The translations under genes were made by a program, and so were the position numbers. A stretch of 64,000 nucleotides of DNA from Nothophaeocryptopus gaeumannii (lineage: Eukaryota > Ascomycota > Dothideomycetes > Mycosphaerellales > Mycosphaerellaceae): positions 434,001-498,000 of the forward strand of contig JASISA010000025.1 of the NCBI GenBank assembly GCA_031771865.1, written 5' to 3'. This document shows positions 55,124-64,000 of this stretch, piece by piece (positions within the stretch are counted from its first letter, which is position 1; every line of letters begins with the position of its first letter). A model generated the notes under the pieces. That model saw only the letters and a program-made list of their open reading frames with translations. It was not told where the DNA came from and made no database searches.

Positions 55124-56223
55124 ATGGGTCTCGAGGACCTATCGAGCAAGTCTCTTCAGCAGGTCTGCGAATACTTGGACTTCGTCGATCTAGTTGCGTT
55201 TTCCACAGCCGGCAAACGATGTCGAGCGGCCGCAAGCGTCGTCCTCTTTCGTAGCGTTTCAATCACCATTGATGACCCGTACCATATCGGGTTTCAAGTC
55301 GAGCGTCCAGTATTCAAACATGTACAAGGCCTAGCCTTGACGTTATATGCGCCTGGCGATGCTCCTGAACTCGCTTTCTTCGAAGCTGTCTCCGACTTCC
55401 TCACTTCCCTACCTAAGCTTCAGAAATTGAAAGTAGTCGGCGACTTCAATCTCTTCGCCACCAACGCTGCCTTAGACCCCCACGGAGAGACACTGTCGCA
55501 TCTGGTCATCGAGCCCTCCCTAGAGTGCTGGCGAACGCACGATCTCCCTTTCCCCTCCACTGTCATCCTCTCCCTCGCCACCCAAGCTTCCCATCTCCAA
55601 TCCCTCTCAATTTCCATCCGCCGCTCAGGTGGTGACGTATACGAAGTCCCCGCCTATCGCGCACTGGGCCGCATCCCCCACCTCAGACATATCGCCTTAA
55701 CCTACGATTGTCGCGAAAGAACAACCCCTCTGGCAGGTTCGGCATTCACCCTGACTGAGTTCGAGAGAGCAGCCTTTCCGTCGGAAGATGGAGAGGAGAC
55801 GCTGAGGAACATAGACTTGAAGAGGTGTATTGTGAATTTCGCAGTTGATGGTCGTTTTGCTAGGAGTGTGTGGAGGGCGATCCCTGAAGCCAAGGAGGGT
55901 GAATCGTTGGAGTATCTGCAGCTGAGAATTCCTGAGGCGGTGGAAGTGTTGAGTAATTCGGATTCCTCTCGAGTTTGTGGGAGGTTGCGCAGTGGGTGGG
56001 GAGGTCGTGGAGGCGTACAAGGAAAGAGAGGGAAATTAGGTCGGAGGAGTGCGTAGTTGAGGAGATTAGGGATGAAGACGTGCGTGAGGCCGATGACTTG
56101 GAGGCAGACATGGAGCTGCCTGAGGAGATCACAGCTGTAGTTGAAGATATTTGGCCGGCAGCGAAGACAGGCGAATGGCGGCAAGTCTGGCATAGTGTGC
56201 CATTGAGCGAACATGTTGCATGA
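55124..56223 (+). pseudogene. F-box protein gene with a frame change near its 3' end
   Basis: The ATG at 55124 starts MGLEDLSSKSLQQVCEYLDF, an F-box-type opening, followed by leucine-rich repeat-like segments (LTSLPKLQKLKVV, SHLQSLSISIRR, LGRIPHLRHIALTY). The first frame stops at 56056 after a Gly/Arg run that looks non-native. From about 55975 another frame continues with LWEVAQWVGRSWRRTRKE and a strongly acidic tail ending WHSVPLSEHVA at 56223, which reads as the natural C-terminus. No frame-compatible intron of normal size joins the two. F-box proteins recruit substrates to SCF ubiquitin ligases. If the shift is real, the product is 310 aa with an altered tail. Confidence 0.65.
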
Positions 56224-56329
56224 GAATTGAATGATCTGTATGGTGGTAGTGCGTCTTCTTTGGGACGTCTACTTTGAACGTTACAAAAGGGAATCTTCGG
56301 ATATGTACATGCCTGGCTCTCTGATCCTC

Positions 56330-57069
56330 CTATATCACTGAGCGGTCTAGAGGAGCAACATCTCCCTCGGTCATATTCCTCGCTCGAAGAGCACGTGGGC
56401 CACCGAGCTCTGTCTCCAATCCATCCTCGAATGTTCGTGATACTGCGGGCTGGTGTCGTTATTAGCGTTGCTCTCAAGCGTTGTTCACTCCCCTGGTGAA
56501 CTCACTCTATCCGGGTGATATCTGTAGACCACGGCGCAGAGAACACCGACGGCACCAACGAAGGTTCCGAGCAGGACTGCACCCCAGCCTGGCTTGAAGT
56601 GTGTGTACTCCTCAGGTGAGAAAATGCCAAGAATGTCGTTGTCTTCATGAACGACTTCGCCATAGTTTCGTCGTTCTTGCTTGTCCCACCAGTCGGCATA
56701 TGGGTCACGAAATTGTCTCTTGACTGGGAGGGCTGATGTGAGGGTTGGATCTGGGTAGTTGCCGTTCTAGACACATATCAGGGTCAGCCACTCCTTCCGC
56801 GATACAATGTTTCCTGTCCCCGTTCCCGTGCCTCTGTCCCTGTCTCCTTGCTCGTGGGTGTGATAGCGTACCATATTCGGGTCCTCCGCTACAGTAGACA
56901 AGTCCTCTGAGGCCAGCTCTGCCTCGCTGGCGGACTTCGCATCGGTGGCCGGACGCGACACGGCGGAGGCATAGCCGCGCTGGGCAATGGGTGCGATGCG
57001 GGAGGTGGTGGATGGGCGGACGGATTGGGCGCGCGGTGCCATGCGGAGGGCGGTCCTGAGGCTTGCCAT
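56330..57069 (-). CDS. Complex I subunit NDUFB8 (ASHI type)
   Basis: Three exons, 57069-56872, 56766-56506 and 56449-56330, give 192 aa (introns 105 and 56 nt; all phase 0). The start MASLRTALRMAPRAQSVRPS is an Arg/Ala-rich mitochondrial presequence. The mature part carries AEDPNM, NGNYPDP, QFRDPYADWWDKQERRNYGE, VHEDNDILGIFSPEEYTHF, one transmembrane helix (GWGAVLLGTFVGAVGVLCAVV) and a C-terminal SRTFEDGLETELGGP. This is the fungal NDUFB8, part of the membrane arm of NADH:ubiquinone oxidoreductase. It diverges from SWR1 over 415 bp and converges with the F-box gene (106 bp apart). Confidence 0.92.
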
Positions 57070-57484
57070 GATCGCTGGACGAGCTCTCGGAGCGGAGATG
57101 GGGTGTATGGGCGGTGTCGACGCTTTTCGACGTTGCAATCGCTACTCCTGGTGGTCGACTTGAGCAGCTCGCGATGAGGTCGGTCGGCCTACCACCAGCG
57201 ACAGGCTTGGCTTCGATTGGAGTTCGTGCCTGAGGTTTGCACAATGAGCGCATCACACGCGGCGGCGTAAGGGCGAGGCACGTCAAACTCTAATCAAACT
57301 GGAAGAGCAAACTGGTCGAAGACCAAGACAACTCCTTCGTGTCTTTTGTTCGCTGCACACACCGAGTCAGATCGTCGCAAAAAAGTTGGAGATTACTTAG
57401 ACCACACTCTCCTCCCCGAATACTCGATCAGAACGACACTTGTGATAATGCTCGCTGGACGACACGCGATTGAATTGGCTGGTT
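57070..57484. promoter_or_regulatory. Shared divergent promoter of NDUFB8 and SWR1
   Basis: 415 bp between two start codons on opposite strands; both promoters should be here. The open frames that enter this region are extensions of NDUFB8 upstream of its ATG and lack conserved sequence. The role is inferred from layout. Confidence 0.55.
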
Positions 57485-60400
57485 ATGCCCGCGACATCTG
57501 CTCCTGATGCGGAGGCGCGCGAAACGCTTGCTGAGGGTCCCGACAGCAACATCGATAACAACCATACTACCTTGCAAATACCTGAACGCGATCCGGAAAC
57601 GAGTAGCCAACGCGAGTCGTCGCTCTCCAGCTTAGATCATACTTCTGATGACAACAACCCCGCACCCACCACCGCGACCACCGATTCTACCACCGTCATC
57701 AAAACCGAACATGTCTCCGCCGAGCTCCAACCTGACGGCGCCGCCACCCTCAGACCCGCGCCTCAACCCAGCAAGAAGCGCAGAGAGTCGGAGGCTGCCC
57801 TGCACACTTCCGATTCGGACCAGAAACCGAACAAGAAGAGGAAACGCGGTGTATCTCCTCCGTGGCAGTTTCCCACTGCTGAACTGTCCACACTGAAGAC
57901 AGCCGACGGTCGGCGCGTTTCCGCGCGAGTCAATGTAGGGACTCCTGGTTTGAGCGAGAGCGAGGATCATCGGGGTCGGAGCGGAAGTCTCAGCCAACCT
58001 GCGACTGCAAACCGCTCCCGTCCGCCTAGTCCTCCGTGGAAGAAGTTTGGAGCTGCAGGGCCCACCTCTATCCAAGTCGACGGCGTGCGTAAGAGCGGTC
58101 GCGTCAACAGGGAGCTGGTGGAAGGTCCCAAACCAAAACGCGTGAGCCCACGAACAAAGAAGACGGAGGATAAGCTGACCGGAGAGAAGCATGCAGAGGC
58201 TAAACCGGTGCCGACTAAAAACAGCAGCAGTAGTATGGGCGGAAGCAGTAGAAAGAGCGAGCCGGAGGTCAAGAAGCAACCCAAGGTCAACGGCACGAAT
58301 CTCGAGCGCCACTCCACCTCCGACAGCAATGCGAGGATCGCCGAATTGAGGGCGCAGATTGCAGCCTTGCAACCCACTCGCTCCTTCCCGTCTCCTGGCC
58401 AGGAAGACACTTTCGCTACACCTCCTCTGACCAACGGACACAAATCCAGCGCTCGCCGTAGGTCATCGAAGCCGGATCGATCGACCTCGCCGCCGCTTCG
58501 CCGTAAACCACATCGACCGAGCGATGTCTCCCAATCACCCGACCTATCAAAGCCCTCGCCGCGTCTCAAGATCAAAGTTGGCCCTCGACGTATCATCGCG
58601 CCGCCACATCCACAAGCCAAGATACCTTCACCCGTCCACCCACCGCAACTGTCGCTCTACCAAGTCTTCGAAAACTATGAATTGCAAGAGATGCAGCAGC
58701 CGTATACGGAGACTGATAGGGGACCTCCGGATGCAGACTGGTTCATCCAACGCGATGAAAAGCAGGCAGTTGAAGAAGGTGCCATGCGACGGAGGCTGCT
58801 AAAAGAAGCCGAACCTGGTGGAGTACTCAGCAAGGACAACCTGAGCTTGTTTCATGATGACCGTCAACCCGAGCCACCTCAACAGTATAGTCACAGTGAC
58901 CACCTCGTTGCTCATGCGCTGTATCTACGTCAACTCCAGTTGCGGGAGAAGACACAGCACCGACTTCTTGCAAAGAAGCTGGCTTATGAAGCGCTTGAGA
59001 AATGGAAGTCGAGGAATGGACCGACGGAGGAAGACTTGATAGCTGAAAAGAATAAGACCATTGAGCTGATCAAGAAGCAAGTCGTCGCGGATGTGAAAGC
59101 AAAGTGGGAAATGGTCGAGGCACATGTACAGGAGCTGAAGAAGCGAGCCTTCGAGGCCGAACAGGAGCGACTGCGAGCTGAGAAGCTTCAAGAGAAGTTG
59201 GAGTGGAGTCAGAACCTCCTCGCAAAGCAGAGAGGAGAGGCAGATAGCGATGCCGATATGGACGAGGACAGTACTGGCGATGTCGAGGAGTCGGAAGAAG
59301 GCAGTGAAGAAGACTCTGAGGAGAACATGAGTGACTCCGAGAGCGAGAAGGGCGGTGACGATGCGGAAGACGAGGGTGAGATGGATGAGGATGCATTAGC
59401 CGCATATCTTGCTCAAAAACAGGCCGAGCCTCGTGACAAGACAGCGGAGGAAGATGACGAGAGCGATGACTCTGAGGGAGACGAGGACACTGAAATGACG
59501 GAAGCAAAGCCCACGCCTGATCAGCCGTCCGCTAAAAACGCCACGCCAGCGCCTGACGCCAATACTAACGGTGATGGGTCGATGGACATGGGAGTGGCGA
59601 CTGACACGGAAACAGGTCAAAGGCGTACAACCCGTGGCCTTGGAGATGTGCAAGCACCAGAAGCCTCGGAGGCGGACGACCATCTTTCCACCGACGAGTC
59701 AACCGACATGGACTCCGAAGACTACGATTCAGATGAAGACATGAGCAGTACGGGTGACGAAGCCAATAACGACGAAGACGACGATGAAGATGAAGATGAA
59801 GAAGATGGCAGTGTGGGCGAAGAGCCGAGCGTGATGCGCAATTCCCTTCTAGCACTGTTCACTCCTAAAGAGCTGTTAAAGGAACGAGACAGCGCGTTGC
59901 TCACACCAATGACCAGCGTGGAGAACGGCGGTGACAACGAGCATCCGAGGCAACGGTCCGAAGCCCGTTCTGATAGTCAAGCGGATGCTGGAGCCTCTGC
60001 AGAACACTCTGACCTTCCCAACGGCTACATCGAAAGCGAGGAGAAGGAGCACGAGCAACAAGAGTCAACGCCCGTCCCTGAAGAGAAGTCTTTGGTAGAG
60101 AAAGCTGAATTGGGAGAGGACAATGAAGACCAGGTGGAAATCGAACCAATAGAACAAGCAGAGGGTGGTTACGCAAAGTCTCTCGTCCCAATTCCTCAGC
60201 TGCTTCGCGGCACACTTCGTTCCTACCAACATGCTGGTCTCGACTGGCTGGCCAGCCTTTACCGCAACGGAACAAACGGGATTCTGGCAGACGAAATGGG
60301 TTTAGGCAAGACGATCCAGACCATTGCCCTCCTGGCACATTTGGCAGAAGTGCACGAGGTCTGGGAGACACATCTTGTCATCGTGCCAACGTCTGTCATT

Positions 60401-62776
60401 CTGAACTGGGTAACTGAGTTTCAGAAGTTTTGCCCTGGTTTCCGGGTCCTAGGATACTACGGGACTGCAGACGAGCGCATTGCAAAGCGAAAGGGATGGA
60501 CAAACGATCCTCACCACGAGCAGAAGGACAAGCGTGGTTACAACGTCGTCATCACAAGCTACAATGTTGCGATGCAAGATATCAACGCTATTCGCAGCGT
60601 CCCGTGGCATTACTTGATTCTGGACGAGGCGCACAACATCCGAAATTTCAACAGTCAGCGGTGGCAGGTCCTGATTCGGCTCAGAACGAGAGCGAGACTA
60701 TTGCTTACCGGCACACCGTTGCAAAATGATCTTGCGGAAGTATGGTCTCTGTTGACGTTCTTGACTGCGGGTGACGATGACCGATCACACGGTGAACTCG
60801 AGGAATATCTGAGTCACTGGAAAGATCCGGTCAAAGAAATTTTCGATCAAGGTGTACAGAAGATCTCCGAGAACGCGCAGCGCGTGGTCAACCAACTCCA
60901 TATCTCGCTTCGTCCGTTCTTGTTACGTCGTAAGAAGGATGAAGTGGAGAAAGATCTGCCGAAGAAGACGGAGAGCACTGTTGTCTGCAAGCTCAGCAAA
61001 CGCCAAAGACAGCTATACCAGGACTACATGGGACTGGCCGAGACCAAGGCCACACTGGCCAAAGGCAGTGGCGTTCAGGCTGGCGCTGTCCTTTTGAGCT
61101 TGAGACGTGTGTGCAATCATCCCGACCTGTTCGACCCACGTCCAATCGAGACAAGCTTCGCAATGGAGTATAGTCCTCTAGATGGTTTCAGCACATCAGA
61201 GCGCCTGGTCCGGCAACTGCTCGGAGTGTGGGCCACTACCCCGAACAGACTGCTTCTTGTTGGCAAAGAGAAGAACAGAAGATGCACTGTCAAAGCGTCC
61301 CGCCGTCTTGCTGCGACGAGCCTGCTTCAAAGTCAGGTCGATGAAATTGAGGCCGTGGCTGTCGACTCCAATCCTGATTCTGCTACCATTTTGGGCTCCA
61401 GGGCTTTGCAACGCCTGCGCCAAAGGGAAAGAAGGCTTCTGCAGCTGCGTGCCAGCATCCAGGCCACCGAATCCGCCGTGGAAGACGACCCAGTGTTTGG
61501 CACAGACCTGCGCGAACTCGTGACTGTTCACAGAAGTCGACCTTATGTCTTCAAGTCAAAGCGTCAGCCGGCTGTCACAGCCACGCAGTGCTACCTCCCC
61601 TTTGGTCAACGACCTCTTCGTTTTGAACATCGAGGTGACTGGCACGTAGCGGAAGCTACCAGGCTACAGCGGGAAATAGCCACTGTCGAGAGCTATGCGG
61701 AACGGATGCAAGATACGGTCGTGCGTTTTGCATTCGTCCCTTCTGCGTCTACAGTCCCAATCCTAGACTACGCGATCCCTACCAAGGCACAAGAAGCCAT
61801 TCGATCGTCTCCGCTCTACCCTGACGAGACAGACTTCGGACATGAAGCTCGCGTTCGCAGTTCAATCGCCTTCCCAGATAAGAGACTGCTCATCTACGAC
61901 TCCGGCAAGCTTCAACGTCTGACCTACCTATTGCGGGATCTGCAGTCGCGAGGATCAAGAAGCTTGATCTTCACGCAGATGACTGGTACATTGAACATCC
62001 TCGAGCAGTTCCTCAACCTTCTGAATCTTCCATACCTGCGACTAGATGGTAGCACACCTGTTGAGCGCAGGCAGCTGTACTCGGCTGAGTTCAATCGCCC
62101 TGACTCCAAGTACCAATGCATGATCTTGTCATCTCGCGCTGGTGGTGTTGGGCTCAACTTGACAGGAGCTTCTTCAGTCATCTTCTTCGATCTTGACTGG
62201 AATCCTCAAATGGATCGACAGTGTATGGATCGAGCACATCGTATTGGACAAGTTCGCGATGTTGAGGTCTACAAGATGGTGAGCGAGAAGACAGTCGAGG
62301 AAAACATTCTGCGTCGCGCCAACCAGAAGAGTCTCCTCGATCAGACTGTCATTCAGGACGGTCATTTCACGACAGAGTACCATGACAAGGAGGATCAAGA
62401 ACCGAAGAGCGACGAGGTCTCGTCAGCAATTGATCGATTTTTGGGCAACGACGAGAAGAACACAGCCAAAGCCCTCGCATCTGTCGAAGATCAAGAGGAT
62501 GTGCAAGCGGCGCAGCAAGCTGGGAAGGAAGATCGGCAGGATGAAGTCGACTTTGAGGATCGTTCATCCAAAGGCCCCTCGAAAGCAAACACTCCTGGCC
62601 CTGGCGCATCAGAAGTTGACGAGGAGATTGCCGAAGAACAGAAAGGTCATGTGGACTTGTACATGATCAAACACATGGAACATTTGCTGAGGGATTGGGT
62701 GTATGTGCCACCTCCAGTGAGGAAGCTCGATAAGCATGGCAGAGACCCCAGCCATCGGCCCAAGAAGAGGCGGTAG
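57485..62776 (+). CDS. SWR1: Swr1 ATPase (SWR1 chromatin-remodelling complex)
   Basis: A single exon of 5292 nt, 1763 aa, from the ATG at 57485 (MPATSAPDAEARE). Swr1 exchanges H2A for H2A.Z in nucleosomes. Order: a disordered, Ser/Pro/Lys-rich N-terminus with SPPW motifs; an HSA domain at about residues 470-600 (HLVAHALYLRQLQLREK) that would bind actin and Arp4; long acidic runs (about 590-790) like the Swr1 Z-binding region; SNF2 ATPase from about 903 with Walker A GILADEMGLGKT and DEAH; a roughly 240-residue insert; and the helicase C domain at about 1473-1615 (LRLDGSTPVERRQ, AGGVGLNL, QCMDRAHRIGQ). The split ATPase with a large insert is the hallmark of Swr1/Ino80-class remodellers. All motifs are intact. 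Confidence 0.95.
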   Translation: MPATSAPDAEARETLAEGPDSNIDNNHTTLQIPERDPETSSQRESSLSSLDHTSDDNNPAPTTATTDSTTVIKTEHVSAELQPDGAATLRPAPQPSKKRRESEAALHTSDSDQKPNKKRKRGVSPPWQFPTAELSTLKTADGRRVSARVNVGTPGLSESEDHRGRSGSLSQPATANRSRPPSPPWKKFGAAGPTSIQVDGVRKSGRVNRELVEGPKPKRVSPRTKKTEDKLTGEKHAEAKPVPTKNSSSSMGGSSRKSEPEVKKQPKVNGTNLERHSTSDSNARIAELRAQIAALQPTRSFPSPGQEDTFATPPLTNGHKSSARRRSSKPDRSTSPPLRRKPHRPSDVSQSPDLSKPSPRLKIKVGPRRIIAPPHPQAKIPSPVHPPQLSLYQVFENYELQEMQQPYTETDRGPPDADWFIQRDEKQAVEEGAMRRRLLKEAEPGGVLSKDNLSLFHDDRQPEPPQQYSHSDHLVAHALYLRQLQLREKTQHRLLAKKLAYEALEKWKSRNGPTEEDLIAEKNKTIELIKKQVVADVKAKWEMVEAHVQELKKRAFEAEQERLRAEKLQEKLEWSQNLLAKQRGEADSDADMDEDSTGDVEESEEGSEEDSEENMSDSESEKGGDDAEDEGEMDEDALAAYLAQKQAEPRDKTAEEDDESDDSEGDEDTEMTEAKPTPDQPSAKNATPAPDANTNGDGSMDMGVATDTETGQRRTTRGLGDVQAPEASEADDHLSTDESTDMDSEDYDSDEDMSSTGDEANNDEDDDEDEDEEDGSVGEEPSVMRNSLLALFTPKELLKERDSALLTPMTSVENGGDNEHPRQRSEARSDSQADAGASAEHSDLPNGYIESEEKEHEQQESTPVPEEKSLVEKAELGEDNEDQVEIEPIEQAEGGYAKSLVPIPQLLRGTLRSYQHAGLDWLASLYRNGTNGILADEMGLGKTIQTIALLAHLAEVHEVWETHLVIVPTSVILNWVTEFQKFCPGFRVLGYYGTADERIAKRKGWTNDPHHEQKDKRGYNVVITSYNVAMQDINAIRSVPWHYLILDEAHNIRNFNSQRWQVLIRLRTRARLLLTGTPLQNDLAEVWSLLTFLTAGDDDRSHGELEEYLSHWKDPVKEIFDQGVQKISENAQRVVNQLHISLRPFLLRRKKDEVEKDLPKKTESTVVCKLSKRQRQLYQDYMGLAETKATLAKGSGVQAGAVLLSLRRVCNHPDLFDPRPIETSFAMEYSPLDGFSTSERLVRQLLGVWATTPNRLLLVGKEKNRRCTVKASRRLAATSLLQSQVDEIEAVAVDSNPDSATILGSRALQRLRQRERRLLQLRASIQATESAVEDDPVFGTDLRELVTVHRSRPYVFKSKRQPAVTATQCYLPFGQRPLRFEHRGDWHVAEATRLQREIATVESYAERMQDTVVRFAFVPSASTVPILDYAIPTKAQEAIRSSPLYPDETDFGHEARVRSSIAFPDKRLLIYDSGKLQRLTYLLRDLQSRGSRSLIFTQMTGTLNILEQFLNLLNLPYLRLDGSTPVERRQLYSAEFNRPDSKYQCMILSSRAGGVGLNLTGASSVIFFDLDWNPQMDRQCMDRAHRIGQVRDVEVYKMVSEKTVEENILRRANQKSLLDQTVIQDGHFTTEYHDKEDQEPKSDEVSSAIDRFLGNDEKNTAKALASVEDQEDVQAAQQAGKEDRQDEVDFEDRSSKGPSKANTPGPGASEVDEEIAEEQKGHVDLYMIKHMEHLLRDWVYVPPPVRKLDKHGRDPSHRPKKRR

Positions 62777-63793
62777 AGCAGACCAGCCTTGATGCTTGTT
62801 ACAGCCCATCCCGCCCACGTATGGAACGGAAATGACAGAACGAGCAGTGACGACAAAGTCAAATGCTCCATAGAGTATACGATACCGCATAGCGTAGGAG
62901 TTTGGTCCAGCACAGCAGGGCAGTGTACAAGGCTACTTGTCTGGGCTTTGGTCATGTAGCATAGCATAGTGGACGAACCGGAACATTTGCAAAAGCAATC
63001 ACATCCACCTCTTTTTCCACATACCGACGGCGAAAGAAGACCTCTGCTCGGGTTGGCGATGGGTCACGGTGAATTGATGAGGTATACCAAGCATTCATCA
63101 TGCCGGTTCCCGCGATGGTCTTTCTGGGCGCACTGCCACAGGAAGAGATCTCGTTGCCACTTCCTTGGAATCGTCCTTCTCCGTGATATTCCTTGCGTAG
63201 TGTCGTGAGCTTTGCATCACGCTGGGATGAGAGTTCTTTTGCGATCTCACCGCTCGCTACTCTGCAGATATCTTTTCGCACGCGAGAGTATTCCACGAGT
63301 TGATTGATGTAGAAGTGCGTCCCCGCCAACGGCACTCATCTTCTTTGTGTACAATGACATCAAGCTACCGAGGCGAGCAACCTAATCTGCAACCTAATAG
63401 GCTAATTCGTCGCGAAGGATCGCTTTCGGATTCAGACTTTCAGGTCAACATACACAGCCACGAGGTCATAGGCGGTAATTGGGTAAAATAAGATGTCTTG
63501 GCTGTCTCCTCCTTGCGGCGACGGTCAGGCGCGCCATTCGCTGAGCGAAGGAATGGCTCTTTGGAAGCATCATAGCCAGCTGCGAGGCGAAGTACAAGCT
63601 GTGCCATCGTAGCTGCTACGGCCAACGTTGTATTTGACTAGGGTGCTTCTTTCAGCTGAAGCGAACATTGCACGCTGATATAGCAAGACCCTAAGACTCC
63701 CCATTCCTGTTCGCATCATCTACTTTACCAGGACAAGATAGACAACATCATACTACAACGAGAGAGTACCGACACGCGACACAAGCCGCAACG
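62777..63793. other. Intergenic, no supported gene
   Basis: About 1 kb. A minus-strand open frame at 62952-63335 has a plausible hydrophilic composition (KDICRVASGEIAKELSSQRD) but no ATG, and a stop lies directly upstream, so a 5' exon would be needed; I do not count it. No RNA gene or repeat seen. Confidence 0.4.
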
Positions 63794-64000
63794 ATGAAGA
63801 TCCCACAAACGATCCTCTTCCTCCTCGCCTTCATAACAACCATCCACGCCCTCGCACTCCCCGCGTCCTTCGAATCAATTTCCGAGTCCGCGAAAGAGCT
63901 CTTCAAGCGAAAAGGCGGTGGAGGCGGCGGTGGTAAAGGAGGCGGAGGAGGAAGCTCGTCCTCTTCCTCATCATCGTCCTCCTCCTCAGGCTCACGAGGT
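63794..64000 (+). CDS. Secreted Gly/Ser-rich protein (partial, runs off the window)
   Basis: Starts MKIPQTILFLLAFITTIHAL, a standard signal peptide, followed by a short helix (FESISESAKELF) and KR, a possible Kex2-type processing site. Then come a Gly-rich run broken by Lys and a run of serines, until the window ends at residue 69. No stop is reached. Such proteins in fungi are usually cell-wall or extracellular and vary in repeat length. Function unknown; the family cannot be named from this piece. Confidence 0.7.
   Translation, partial: MKIPQTILFLLAFITTIHALALPASFESISESAKELFKRKGGGGGGGKGGGGGSSSSSSSSSSSSGSRG

Noticed and set aside
62952..63335. 127-codon minus-strand frame near SWR1
   Set aside because: No ATG, a stop directly upstream and no known domain.
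1..64000. tRNA genes, CRISPR arrays, intact transposons
   Set aside because: I looked for T-loop-like and B-box-like words and for repeat-spacer patterns or transposase/reverse-transcriptase motifs and saw none; a tRNA scan program would be decisive.

Overview
This 64-kb window is nuclear DNA of a filamentous ascomycete (Pezizomycotina), most likely a dothideomycete. The evidence is short spliceosomal introns (mostly 48-126 nt, GT-AG, with CTAAC or CTGAC branch sites just before the acceptor), 2EXR, HET, Zn2Cys6 and DHA2 transporter families, and core proteins (Prp8, Sti1, Rack1/Cpc2, Swr1, Snu23) of filamentous-fungal type. The class assignment is inference. No bacterial, viral or intact transposon genes were seen. 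Exon limits were worked out by hand from reading frames, splice signals and remembered protein families; nothing was aligned by program.

Layout. 0-3.2 kb: two related 2EXR/F-box-like genes (one intact, one broken) and an unknown small gene. 3.8-12 kb: PRP8 (minus) head to head with ribosomal protein eL34 (plus). 12.2-13.6 kb: a decayed HET-domain gene. 13.9-24.5 kb: DHA2 transporter, Snu23, MYND-finger protein, NDUFAF3-like complex I assembly factor, SDR enzyme, and a divergent pair made of a Zn2Cys6 regulator and an SGNH esterase with fibronectin-III repeats. 24.5-38.1 kb: a gene-poor stretch with only two Myb/SANT-like genes and one small unknown gene. 38.2-48.1 kb: STI1 with a heat-shock element, a MetE-like protein, an alpha/beta hydrolase and a TBC Rab-GAP. 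48.4-56.2 kb: a small secreted cupin-like protein, RACK1/CPC2 with a U24-type C/D snoRNA in its intron, two AT-rich degraded segments, a protein kinase gene with a frameshift, and an F-box gene with a frameshift. 56.3-64 kb: complex I subunit NDUFB8 head to head with SWR1, then the start of a secreted Gly/Ser-rich protein cut by the window end.

How the genes fit together. PRP8 and SNU23 both belong to the U4/U6.U5 tri-snRNP. eL34, RACK1 and the snoRNA belong to the ribosome and its maturation. NDUFAF3 and NDUFB8 are complex I assembly factor and subunit. SWR1 deposits H2A.Z. These housekeeping genes all read intact, whereas four genes of expandable families (2EXR, HET, kinase, F-box) carry frame breaks, so decay is concentrated in the accessory set. 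No new multi-gene system is evident. The strongest non-obvious items are the snoRNA in the RACK1 intron, the stop-free intron hidden in PRP8, the set of broken accessory genes, and the gene-poor Myb neighbourhood.
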